From Cyclostephanos tholiformis (Eukaryota > Bacillariophyta > Thalassiosirophyceae > Thalassiosirales > Thalassiosiraceae), in assembly GCA_036939975.1 (NCBI GenBank), contig JALLPB010000230.1, positions 1 through 19,716 on the forward strand: a stretch of DNA of 19,716 bases. The letters run 5' to 3'. Of the stretch, positions 11,188 through 19,661 are shown piece by piece; positions within the stretch are counted from its first letter, which is position 1; the number at the start of each line of letters is the position of its first letter. Below the pieces are notes generated by a model. That model saw only the letters and a program-made list of their open reading frames with translations, was not told the DNA's origin and searched no databases. The translations under genes and the position numbers were made by a program.

Positions 11188-11876
11188 CTATCCTCTCCCT
11201 CGTCGAATCTCCTCTCCGCGTATCAAATCGACGCCGAAAACTTCCCCGAAGCATTCCGACGCGACCCGACCCACCTCCTCCACCGTCGGACAACGACGAC
11301 GTAGGGTAGAATCCCGGCATTCGTCAACGACCACGTCGTCATCGTCATCGTCGACCTTATCCCCCAACAGCACCCGCGCGAGGCTCGTGACTCCCCGATC
11401 CCCTATGCCGCACGGCGTAACGACGTCGTTATCGAAATATCTCAGGTCGACGTCGACGTTCAGCGACAGACCGTGCGTCGTTATCCAACGCGTGCACGAC
11501 ACTCCCGATGCGGCGATCTTCATCCCGTTAACCCATACGCCCGTCCGATCCGGATCGCGATACGAATTGACGTCGTAATGCATTAGGGTGCGTATTACCA
11601 CCTCCTCCATATCGCGGAGGTAACCGTGAAGGTCCCTACTGCTGGCACCCGACCGACGTCGACGAACGTTCGCGTCGAGATTCAACAGGGGGTACATAAC
11701 GAGCTGTCCTGGACCGTGGAATGTCACCTCCCCCCCCCTCTCGACGCGATGTACGGGCGATCCGTTCGGCGCGTATACCGGCGGATATGACGATGCGAGA
11801 CGTCGCATATCGTCCAACAAGAGGGTCACCTCGTCCTCGACGTCGATACTCCCCTCGGGACGATCGTCGCATTCCA

Positions 11877-11914
<38 letters not shown>

Positions 11915-12632
11915 TAGTGCATTCGATCGACGTTCAGGCGAGACGCGTCGATGCCACGATAATCCCGACCCAGCCTCCTCCGATCGTCCTCCCTCGACTT
12001 CCTCGACGTCGTCGTAGTTGAGGATGCGACGTCGTCATCACGGAGGAAGGTCAGGTGATCCACGGAAGCGCCTCGTCCGAGGGTGTACGTCGGCTCGTGT
12101 TCGAAAAGCAGGAGATAGTCCCTTTCGTTCTCGTCGTCGTAGTCGTCGTCGTCGTCGTTCTCGTTCTCGTTCTCGTCGTCGGCGGGGGCGGCGACGACCC
12201 GTCCCGACCCGGGATTAATCGTCATCCGCAGCAGTAGTCGTCGTCGTCGTCGTCTCCTCGATCGATCCAATCGCCTACCGAGGAGGACGTGCTGATACGC
12301 CCAACCGACCTCGTAGGGCACCGGTCCGGAACCGAGGGCGCTTCGAACGTGCACGACCGCCGAACCGGGGAGGACGGTCTTCCCCCCCCCCCCCCGTGGG
12401 GATCGTCATCATCGCGGTCGTTTTCGCGCGTCGTCGCAGTCGTCGTGGTAGCCTTGGCGATCGTCGTAGTCGTAGTCGTCGTCGTCGACGACGTCGACGT
12501 CGTCGTCGCATGGGCGACGATTACGGAGGCGGAAGAGGATCGGGGGCGCATACTCGCGGTAGAGTACGGGGGATGTCGGAGGAATACGAGGAGGTTGGAC
12601 GGGAGCGGTATTAGCTGGGTCGGTATCCTCAT
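11188..12632 (-). CDS. LIP2: Octanoyltransferase LipB/LIP2, organellar; frame broken at a poly-G run
   Basis: Moves octanoate from acyl-carrier protein to lipoyl domains (EC 2.3.1.181), the first step of lipoate synthesis. The catalytic frame (11188-12408, stop TAG) has [32 protein letters not shown], the Lys of [19 protein letters not shown] and the active-site Cys of TPCGI, all in family order. It has no ATG at its start. The upstream frame begins with ATG at 12632 and encodes a presequence-like leader ([14 protein letters not shown]) and a Thr-rich linker. It shares the 14-base G run (12382-12395) with the catalytic frame. One extra G, or two fewer, would fuse them. This looks like a sequencing or assembly error, though polymorphism or a broken allele is possible. 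The catalytic domain carries acidic and Ser-rich insertions. Mitochondrial location is inferred from the leader. Confidence 0.85.
12382..12395 (-). repeat. 14-base C/G homopolymer at the LipB frame break
   Basis: Fourteen consecutive C on the plus strand (G in the LipB transcript). The leader frame (…DDDDPH then Gly codons) and the catalytic frame (Gly codons then KTVLPG) differ by one base exactly here. Homopolymers of this length are a known weak point of most sequencing chemistries. Confidence 0.9.
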
Positions 12633-13312
12633 ATTATTATTCGTGTGTGTGTGTGTGTGTGTGTGTGGAGGGGGGGGAAAGGAAGGCAAAGGATGATCCG
12701 TAGTCCGCCGCCACTGACGATGGGGTACCGTAGGGGGACGTTGTGTGCGTTGTTGCTGCACTGCTCCTTTTTCTTTTTTCCCGCCACTGAAACCACCTAA
12801 ACAACACACACGCCTCGCTCATGTCACGCATTAATTTTTTCCCTTTTCACCTAGTACGATACCTAGCAATGAGATGACTCCCATGACAGAGGTTGGGATG
12901 GTCACCATTCATCCAATATGAATCCTCTGATCGGCCAAATTACAAGGGAGTCTATTCATACACTAATTGATCGACTCCTCATTTTGGCCGGTCAGAGAGG
13001 AACACCTTCCTGACCTATGATGGGGGATCTCTAGGACCACCTTGTTGACCATTGTTTCCGGGGGGGAATCCCCCTTTTGTCACATCACCGTCATTCATGG
13101 GCGCAGCCACGACGCCTCCTACGTCTACGGGTGGAGGATTTAGCATTTTGGTACAAGAGGAACCGCCAAGAAAAATTCCAGGTGGGTAGACGAATGGTCG
13201 AGGCATAAACGTCCTCCGAGCGAAAGATGAAGGGGTCATCGAGCAAAGGCGATCGATATGCTCGAAGAAATATTTTAAAGTAATTCTCTATTGTAAATCC
13301 GCCGATTATTCG
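12633..13312. other. Spacer between LipB 5' end and FOR20 3' end, with an AC/TG microsatellite
   Basis: A (GT)n run at 12643-12667 lies 11-35 nt upstream of the LipB ATG, so it falls in the LipB promoter or 5' UTR. The rest should hold the LipB promoter and the 3' UTR of the LisH gene. A 74-codon minus-strand ORF at 13015-13239 is listed separately. Nothing else is supported. Confidence 0.55.
13015..13239 (-). CDS. Small Pro/Gly-rich ORF of unknown status
   Basis: 74 codons from a true ATG (13237-13239) to TAG. The product is rich in Pro, Gly and Asn near its C-terminus (FPPGNNGQQGG) and matches no family known to me. It lies 73 nt downstream of the FOR20-type gene on the same strand, and its frame is open a little further upstream. 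It could be a C-terminal exon of that gene, but no convincing donor/acceptor pair was found. It may be chance. Confidence 0.2.
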   Translation of the reverse strand: MTPSSFARRTFMPRPFVYPPGIFLGGSSCTKMLNPPPVDVGGVVAAPMNDGDVTKGGFPPGNNGQQGGPRDPPS

Positions 13313-13708
13313 TCACGAACGTCGTCTCGCTCGCATCGCTTCCACGATTTCATACAATAGTACTAACCCCCCTTCGTTCGGGCGCTCCAGTCCCATCTCT
13401 GCTCGAATGAACGATTCCCCTAACCGATCAGATTCGCTCGTTTGACACTCTGCGGCGAACACGGAGAGCGTACTGGCGTAACCGTTAAACGAGAGATACT
13501 CCGCAATAATTTCGTTGATCAGGACATTTTCGATTGGCTGAGATGGTAATGCTGACGTTCCTTCCTTCGTAGATGATGGTAGACACTGGTTGATGCACTG
13601 AATGACCATCATTCGTATTTGAGCCTTCACGTTATCAAGCGCTCCATTTCGCTCCAGCGTTTCCTTCAGGGCAGTGGTCAACATATCATTTGCATTCGTG
13701 CCACTCAT
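13313..13708 (-). CDS. CEP20: FOR20/CEP20-type centrosomal LisH-domain protein
   Basis: Intronless, 131 aa from ATG (13706-13708) to TGA. The N-terminal helix (LTTALKETLERNGALDNVKAQIR, about 10-32) and the LisH/FOP dimerisation segment NVLINEIIAEYLSFNGYAST (61-80) align with human CEP20/FOR20, where LKDTLEKKGVL...LKARIR and LLINELIREYLEFN occupy the same places. The following LVLLYEIVEAM matches its PLLYGILAHF helix. The protein is shorter than human FOR20 (174 aa), lacking the basic tail. The family sits at centriolar satellites and basal bodies and is needed for basal-body docking and cilium formation. Its presence suggests an organism that builds flagella. It lies downstream of the DNAJC3-like gene on the same strand. 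Confidence 0.82.
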   Translation of the reverse strand: MSGTNANDMLTTALKETLERNGALDNVKAQIRMMVIQCINQCLPSSTKEGTSALPSQPIENVLINEIIAEYLSFNGYASTLSVFAAECQTSESDRLGESFIRAEMGLERPNEGGLVLLYEIVEAMRARRRS

Positions 13709-14111
13709 TTTTTGTCGAACAAGAAAAAAATTTTGTTTTCTGTCTTACTTTTTTTAGTTTTTTTTTTTTTCTAATGGTGTTGGCGTGGGAGGGGATGAAC
13801 AGGGCATTTTTGTCACCTCCCCAGCCCAGATCATTGTGACCTTACCCATCTGATACAGCTCAAGCTATTTGTGAAAAAGTGACAGTACAAGTAGGGCAAC
13901 AACTCGAGCGACTTTAGACACTCGAAAAAGGAAGGAAGGAAGGAAGGAAGGAAGGAAGGAAGGAAGGAAGGAAGGAAGGAAGGATGTCTTAATGGTTTTC
14001 TATCAATGTGGCTTTTGTGCAGGGTGGCCTTTAGTCACTTGTATTGATAATTGCGTATGGATATTTGCCACACGATTACTTTTTGACCTGCATTCAACCT
14101 ATCTTATATTT
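13709..14111. other. Promoter/3' UTR spacer between FOR20 and DNAJC3-like genes
   Basis: Holds the FOR20 promoter and the DNAJC3-like 3' UTR. It contains A/T runs directly upstream of the FOR20 ATG (13725-13772) and the GGAA microsatellite listed separately. The ORF reading through the DNAJC3 end on the plus strand is a shadow. Confidence 0.5.
13928..13984 (+). repeat. (GGAA)n tetranucleotide microsatellite
   Basis: About fourteen perfect GGAA units in tandem, roughly 220 nt upstream of the FOR20 start codon and 130 nt past the DNAJC3-like stop codon. It reads as TTCC on the strand of both genes. Confidence 0.97.
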
Positions 14112-15169
14112 TCAACCGAACCGGAAATGCATCCGTTGCCCGCCCTGATGTGCCCGTTGTCCGCCACCGAAGTGATGTTGGAAGAACATGTTGGGGTCCA
14201 TGTGGTGCCGTTGCTGCTGACCGCCGCCCTGGTTCTCGAACACTGGCTCCCCCCTATCGTACTTCTCACGTAACTCCTTGTCGGACAGGACCTCGTACGC
14301 CTCCGATATGTCCTGGAACATCTTCTCGGCGACTTCGATGTCGTCGGTATTCTTATCCGGATGCCATTTCAATGCAAGCTCCCGGTATGCCTTCTTGATG
14401 TCCTTCAAGTTGGCATTACGCGCCACGCCAAGCGTTTTGTAGTAATTCTTCTCCTTGCTTTGTTTTAATGCCGTCTGCGCCTCATCGATCTTCCTTCTAC
14501 AATCATTCTTTTGATCATCCGGCTATAAGTAACAACAACGAACGGAATATGTTTGTCATTCGAATCGCGAAAAAAAGCGGTGAGAGAGAAGTCAGGATTA
14601 TGAAATACATTGTGAATGGTACACGAGAGGAATAATAGCACGAGCAATCCACCCCCTCCACTCACCGCGATCTCATGCGCCCTGTTATACGTCCGTATAG
14701 CCTCCTCGAACTTCTCGCCCGCGACCTGCGCCCCTCCCAACGCAAACAGTCCCTCGACGGACTCTTCGTTATCGACGTGCTTCCTGGCCTCCTCGATGGC
14801 CTTGTCGTATTGTTTCAATTCGATGTGCGCCTTTACGACCTTCAACAGCGTGGGCCTAACGAAGGCGAGTAATGAGATGTCGGTGTTCATCGCCTCCCAC
14901 CACGAATCGATCGCCGCACCGTATTCCCCCCTTTCGTAGAATTCGTCGCCCTTCTTATCCTTCTTCGTTATCTTCTTAACGAACTTGTGTCCCTCCTTGC
15001 ACCCTGCACCCCGAAAACGAATTACACGAAAGCAAACGAAAAAAAGTGAGTGAAGAAAAACGCACCCTGACACGATGGATATCTACGAAAATGACGAGAC
15101 AAAGGACGTGGAATTATGATTCGCCTAAGGGAGAATGGGGGGCGCATGACGCCGTGTTTTCGAAAGGTA

Positions 15170-15201
<32 letters not shown>

Positions 15202-16599
15202 CCCACCCCCCCCCCCCCCNTGTCCGGTTTGATTTTTTTGTCCCGCCAAAAAAACAAACGGTCCCTTTTAGATTTACCAGTCTTAAATATTCTACGATAT
15301 GTTGTAGAGTAGGTAGGTACCATAGCTAATAGCTACTAGCAACAAGCAACGCAACATCAACAAGTAAGGATCAGAGGACCAACCTATTTATTTTATTTCC
15401 CATTTCCCATCCACCCTCCGTCGCCCCCCCCCTCCCCTCCCCGACCGACCAACCAACCGACCGACCGACCGAACGAACGATGGATAACGATACATGAATC
15501 CGCCGCGCAAACCCCGAAAAGAAAAAGAAGAGAAAAAAACAAAAAAAAACAAACAAACAAACGAACACGCCCCGAACGAAACGAAATTCAAAAACTCACC
15601 CCCGTGCTCCGGATCCAACTTCAATCCCTCCCTGTAGTGCTTCACGGCCATGTCCATTTCGTTCAATCGGGCATATGCGTCCCCGCGCAATTGGTACGCC
15701 TCGATGTGCCTCGGATAATTCTTGAGTATCCTCCCGGTATCCGATACCGTCCCGTAGTAATCCATCGCGTTGTACTCCGACGTGGCCTTGAGATACAGCA
15801 GGTCCGGCGCGTCGAGGGTGTACCTGAGCACGAGGTCGAGATATCGCACGGCCTCGGACCAACGCTCGTTCCCGTACGCCTCGTTCGCGGCCTCGGCGTA
15901 ACCGGCGCATTCCGTCGAATCTCGCAATCCCTCCGATGCCGCGTTCGAACCGTCCGCATCATCGGCGGCCCCGGCGGCGAGATCGCGAGCCGCGCGATAC
16001 TCGCCGACGGCCTCGTCGCACCTGCCGAGCTGCACGAGCAACGTCGCCTTCTGGATGCGATAATCGTACTTGCCTGGTTCGAGCGAAACGGCCGTGGATA
16101 TATCCCCCAGCGCCGCGCCTAGGTGATTGTTCCCCCGACGCTTCCGAACAGTGTACAGCCTGTGATGATTCAGGGGATTGTTCGGCTCGATCCTAATCGC
16201 AGCTAGATAGTGCATCTCGGCATCGTCGTACCTGCGCTCCGACATTGCCACCTCCCCGAGGGATCGGAGCTTGCCGACGCTCGGCTGTTGTTGTTGTTGT
16301 TGCTGCTGCTGCTGTTGCTGTTGTTGCTCCCGTTGTTGTTCCCGCCTCTGCCGCTGTTGACCAACGGTGTCATCGGCCCCAACGACGCGCATGCCCGAGG
16401 ACGACGACGTCGATGACGATGACGAGAGGACGCAGATGTACGTCGCCGCGAGGGCGGTGGTCATCGAACACGACGACGAGGATGATAGTAGGGTGGATAA
16501 TGCCATATTGATCAAGCGCAATAGGTATAATAACGAGAGGGACGCGACGTGATGGCGCATCATCATCCGTTGTCCGAGGCCGCTGCTACTATTCGTCAT
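14112..16599 (-). CDS. DNAJC3: ER-lumenal TPR/J-domain co-chaperone, DNAJC3/P58IPK type
   Basis: Three exons on the minus strand: 16599-15600, 15003-14666 and 14522-14112, giving 582 aa. Both introns are GT-AG (donors GTGAGT; acceptors GTGCAG and TATAG) and restore frame. A hydrophobic segment ([17 protein letters not shown]) fits a signal peptide. A poly-Gln tract precedes the TPR array, where repeats such as [20 protein letters not shown] and [19 protein letters not shown] are plain and continue in exon 2. The J domain (about 472-535) has YYKTLGV, the catalytic HPD (500-502) and [15 protein letters not shown]. The end is Gly/Gln/His-rich (FRFG). In this family TPRs bind unfolded clients and the J domain stimulates BiP ATPase in the ER lumen. 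Human DNAJC3 is 504 aa; the excess is the leader and Gln tract. Confidence 0.93.
14523..14665 (-). other. DNAJC3-like intron 2
   Basis: 143 nt, phase 0, donor ATCGCG|GTGAGT and acceptor TTATAG|CCG on the minus strand. Its removal joins the last TPR helix (NRAHEIA) to [15 protein letters not shown], the linker before the J domain. Confidence 0.9.
15004..15599 (-). other. DNAJC3-like intron 1, with long G tracts in the transcript
   Basis: 596 nt, phase 1, donor GGGG|GTGAGT and acceptor GGTGCAG|GG. Much longer than other introns in the window because it is filled with simple sequence: 30 C in a row (15171-15200), then 3 and 14 more C and one ambiguous base (N at 15220), CCGA/CCAA tetranucleotide repeats (about 15440-15480) and A-rich AAAC repeats (about 15528-15562). 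The gene is on the minus strand, so its pre-mRNA would carry the C runs as G runs. Confidence 0.9.
16283..16331 (-). repeat. CAA/CAG repeat encoding poly-Gln
   Basis: Mixed TTG/CTG triplets on the plus strand encode an uninterrupted Gln tract in the DNAJC3-like protein, just after the signal region and before the first TPR. The mix of CAA and CAG codons makes the tract more stable than a pure CAG run. Confidence 0.95.
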
Positions 16600-16602
16600 T
16601 GT

Positions 16603-16636
<34 letters not shown>

Positions 16637-17068
16637 TCTGGGTGGGGCCGAGTCAGGTCGTCGGTGGATGAAAATGAATGAATAATATGCCCCGGACGCT
16701 ATGAGGAGAATGAAAAGACCCTTAGAAAAAAAAAAATTTGGATGTGGAGAGGTAGGGGCGGGGGCCGTTTGCTCCCTAACGCTGTCAATAAGAAGTCCTA
16801 CATAGAGGGGTGATACTCGTGATTTATTTGAGTCCGATTTACACGTGGCCACACTTACTCCATCCCTCCCTCTCTCGTGGCGCGCCAACAACAAGACCAG
16901 ACTCCTTCTTCCGGGGATAAAAACGGGGAAGATAAAAAAAAAGGAAAAAGCCCATCACAGTAGTATTTTTTACACGCACCCCACCCCACACCGCCCCCCT
17001 CCATTCGCATATTACATAAGTAAGTATTATCCAATCCCCCCCCCTTATAAAACGAGAAAACCCAAACC
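16600..17068. promoter_or_regulatory. 469-nt spacer between divergent DNAJC3-like and SufE-BolA genes
   Basis: Start codons at 16599 (minus) and 17069 (plus) face apart, so both promoters and 5' UTRs lie here. A (TA)n run at 16606-16634 begins 7 nt upstream of the DNAJC3-like ATG. C-rich stretches occur near 16980-17044 upstream of SufE-BolA. Individual elements cannot be assigned. Confidence 0.55.
16606..16634. repeat. (TA)n microsatellite
   Basis: About fourteen TA units, immediately upstream of the DNAJC3-like start codon, within its probable 5' UTR or promoter. Confidence 0.97.
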
Positions 17069-18319
17069 ATGAAGGCCGCCACGCCCTTCCTGATAGCCGG
17101 CGTACCCATCGCGGGCCTCGCATTGCAATCCTGGTCCGCGGCCAACGCTTGGACCCACCCGCCCGCCAATTCCATCGTCGTCCCCCGATCGTCGTCGTCT
17201 CGACCTCGCGCGGTGGGTGGGTCGATCGGCGATCCCAAGTCTCGTCCTCGACGGGGTATGGATACGTGGCGTGACGGCGAGATGACCATGACGACGACGA
17301 TTGCTACTATTACTACCACTACCGCCACGGCCGCGCACTCGTCTCCTCCTCCCTCCTCCTCCGCCGACGATGGCACGACGACGACGACGACGACGACGAC
17401 TGCCGCATCGGGAGATGACGTCATCGACGACATCGACTCCCTATGCCTGACGCCACAGCTCAGGATGATGACGTTGGCATTCGCGTCGATACCCGACGAG
17501 AGGACAAGACACAAGCAGCTCCTGCACATGGCATCGACGTTGCCGGACGTGGACGATGACGTTCGCGTATCGGAGAACAGGGTGCCAGGATGTCTCAGTC
17601 GGGTGTACGTCGATTGTACCGCGACGAGGAGGAGGAGGATCGGCGATGGGGGGGATGGAGGAGGATACGGCGACGACGATGATGATGATGATGATGGAGT
17701 TTGGGCGGTGGAATATCGCGGCGATTCGGACGGATTACTAACGAAGGGATTGCTCGCGCTTCTTATACGTGGATTGAACGATCGTACGCCCGACGAGATC
17801 GATGCGATCGATCCGAAATTCATCAAGGCCGCGAGGATAACGCAATCCCTAACGCCTGGACGTAATAACGGCTTCCTGAACATGCTGGCGGTGATGAAGA
17901 AAAAGGCACGAGAGGCGGTGGAGAGGGCGAACGATGAGGGGGGGGGGGGAGGACGAGGGGGGGGTGAGATCGACGTGGAGGGGGCGGCTTCCGCTACGAA
18001 GAATACGATGACGACGACGACGACGACGACGACGGGCGGGCCGATGTACGGCGCCATCCTCGCCGCCTTAACGAAATCGTTGAAACCTAAAAGTATCGAG
18101 CTCGTGGACGAATCGCACAAGCACGCCGGACACGCGGGAATCAAGGGGTACCGGGGGGGGGGGGGGGAGAGTCACTTTTCGTTGTACATCGTATCGGACG
18201 CGTTCGAGGGACTGAATTTAGTGAAAAGGCACAAGTTGATTTACGCGCTATTGGGGGATGTGATGCCTCGCATACACGCTCTGGCGATCGTCGCCAGGTC
18301 GACGTCGGAGGTGGAATGA
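17069..18319 (+). CDS. SUFE1: Plastid-targeted SufE-BolA fusion protein
   Basis: Intronless, 416 aa from ATG to TGA. SufE takes sulfane sulfur from the cysteine desulfurase (SufS/NifS) and passes it to Fe-S cluster assembly; BolA domains bind Grx-type [2Fe-2S] partners. Residues 1-27 form a signal peptide ending SAANA with Trp at +1 (28), fitting the ASAFAP import signal of secondary plastids. The SufE domain (about 131-280) has RHKQLLHMA, then VPGCLSRVYV with the sulfur-accepting Cys175, and LTKGLLALLIRGL, LTPGRNNGFLNML. A Gly/Thr linker follows. The BolA domain (about 325-412) has LVDESHKHAGH, ESHFSLYIVSDAFEG and RHKLIYALLGDVM. The same domain order is known in plant SUFE1. Low-complexity Thr, Asp and Gly inserts lie outside or between conserved blocks. 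A 15-G run within BolA stays in frame. Confidence 0.95.
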   Translation: MKAATPFLIAGVPIAGLALQSWSAANAWTHPPANSIVVPRSSSSRPRAVGGSIGDPKSRPRRGMDTWRDGEMTMTTTIATITTTTATAAHSSPPPSSSADDGTTTTTTTTTAASGDDVIDDIDSLCLTPQLRMMTLAFASIPDERTRHKQLLHMASTLPDVDDDVRVSENRVPGCLSRVYVDCTATRRRRIGDGGDGGGYGDDDDDDDDGVWAVEYRGDSDGLLTKGLLALLIRGLNDRTPDEIDAIDPKFIKAARITQSLTPGRNNGFLNMLAVMKKKAREAVERANDEGGGGGRGGGEIDVEGAASATKNTMTTTTTTTTGGPMYGAILAALTKSLKPKSIELVDESHKHAGHAGIKGYRGGGGESHFSLYIVSDAFEGLNLVKRHKLIYALLGDVMPRIHALAIVARSTSEVE

Positions 18320-18497
18320 AGAAGGCATTTGAGGTTTGAGGGGTGTGTGGAAAAAGTGGGGGGGGGGGATGCGAAGTGGGACAGAGCGGTAAGAGTGGGG
18401 GAAGGGGGGGGGAGGGGAGAGGGCTACAGTGTTGATCAAGTTAGATATCATGAGATACATAGTAAGTTGGTAAACACGCGAGAAAAATATACATTCA
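18320..18497. other. 3' flank of SufE-BolA
   Basis: G-rich sequence with several G runs (18358-18369, about 18403-18418) just past the stop codon; probably 3' UTR. Nothing coding is seen. Confidence 0.4.
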
Positions 18498-18895
18498 TTT
18501 CTCTCAATGGTACCATCACATTTAGAATTTAGGAACCAAGTAAAGATTTTTAGCATTTATCAAACCTGTGCTAACAGCATCCCAATCAAACCCTTGATCA
18601 TACATGGCAATTCATGTTTTTACGCAGCCTCTTGATTCGTAGCAAAGCTGATTCATAGAAGGTCCGTTTCCTTCTAGATTAAAAAAGGGATCCCTGATTC
18701 GTTTCTCAATGCTCCAACATTTGAGAATTTAAGCACATAGTAAAGATTTTAAGCATTATTTATCAAACTTGTGCTAACAATATCCCACTCAAACCCTTGA
18801 TCATACATGGCATTTTCATGTTTCTATGCAGCATTTTGATTTGTAGCAAAGCTGATTCATAGAAGGTTTGTAGAATAAAAAAGGGATCCCGTACT
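18498..18895 (+). repeat. Two tandem copies of an imperfect ~200-bp direct repeat
   Basis: Copy 1 runs from about 18498 to 18697 and copy 2 from about 18699 to 18895, offset by roughly 203 nt. Shared blocks appear in the same order: TTTCTC..CAATG, AGTAAAGATTTT, GTGCTAACA, AAACCCTTGATCATACATGG, AGCAAAGCTGATTCATAGAAGG and AAAAAAGGGATCCC. Differences are scattered substitutions and small indels. No ORF spans either copy. Confidence 0.93.
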
Positions 18896-19260
18896 CAGAG
18901 ATCGCTGATGGTGCAATAATATAGATCACTTCAACTTCAGACTGAAAGTACTAAAATTTTATAGTAGCTCTCAAGAGCAGGTTTTTATTTAAACTACCAC
19001 TACCTAGCTACTCCTCTTGCACACTTTTACAGCATTATTTGGTATTTGGAGCTTGAAAAAATAGGTGAGGTGTAAATGATGGGGGGTGACAGTATGAATC
19101 ATATAAATAGGAAATACAGCACAAGATTTCGACAAGATTGCCCCAGCCAGCAGCCAGCAGACTTGTTTATAAACAGCACAATTAGTAGGAGTGGCAAAAA
19201 CACAAAAGGTATCTTGAATTTTCTAAAGCCATGACTGGGCCGAAACAAGAGCAATCATAC
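18896..19260. other. AT-rich gene-free stretch
   Basis: No ORF, RNA gene or repeat family member recognised. A short CAGC-rich patch (CCAGCCAGCAGCCAGCAG) lies at about 19143-19160. Confidence 0.45.
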
Positions 19261-19405
19261 CTGAACACAAATCACAAAATCACGAAGCACAAGAGGCAAA
19301 TAAGTTTTTGCCCACCCTCACACCTAGCCACACACCTCAACAACCACAGCAAATCCATCAGAGGACACCTCCACTCATGTTAGCATAAATCAATGCACTA
19401 GTACC
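19261..19405 (+). repeat. Direct repeat family B, copy 1
   Basis: A 145-bp segment that recurs 256 nt downstream (19517-19661) with only a handful of substitutions and no obvious indel. It begins CTGAACACAAATC and ends GCACTAGTACC. Non-coding. Confidence 0.95.
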
Positions 19406-19516
19406 CAAAATTGGTAACCCTAGCTGAAACCATTTTGACAAAAAGTGACTTGGCAGCCTTGGTGTTGGTGTGGATGGAGTGTTTTGACAAAAAGTAAAGA
19501 AAAAAAGCTCTCCAGA

Positions 19517-19661
19517 CTGAGCACAAATCGCAAAATCATGAAGCACAAGAGGCAACTAAGTTTTTGCCCACCCTCACACCTAGCCACACACCTCAACAAC
19601 CACAACAAATCCATCAGAGGATACCTACACTCATGTTAACATAAATCAATGCACTAGTACC
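19517..19661 (+). repeat. Direct repeat family B, copy 2
   Basis: Second copy of the 145-bp unit, beginning CTGAGCACAAATC. The spacer between copies (19406-19516) itself has a duplicated TTTTGACAAAAAGT block (about 19433 and 19482). The copy is followed by a small hairpin, CCTGTCCT/AGGACGGG (about 19660-19691), near the window edge. Confidence 0.95.

Noticed and set aside
11039..11578. 179-codon plus-strand ORF overlapping the LipB 3' half
   Set aside because: It runs opposite the LipB active-site region and is Ser/Thr/Arg-rich; no family resemblance.
15046..15312. ORFs across the poly-C tract giving poly-Pro or poly-Gly proteins
   Set aside because: They are translations of the homopolymer in the DNAJC3-like intron and include an ambiguous base.
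16855..18144. Long 429-codon minus-strand ORF opposite SufE-BolA
   Set aside because: Its product is low complexity (Val, Ser and Pro runs) and mirrors the triplet repeats of the plus-strand gene, which has clear SufE and BolA motifs.
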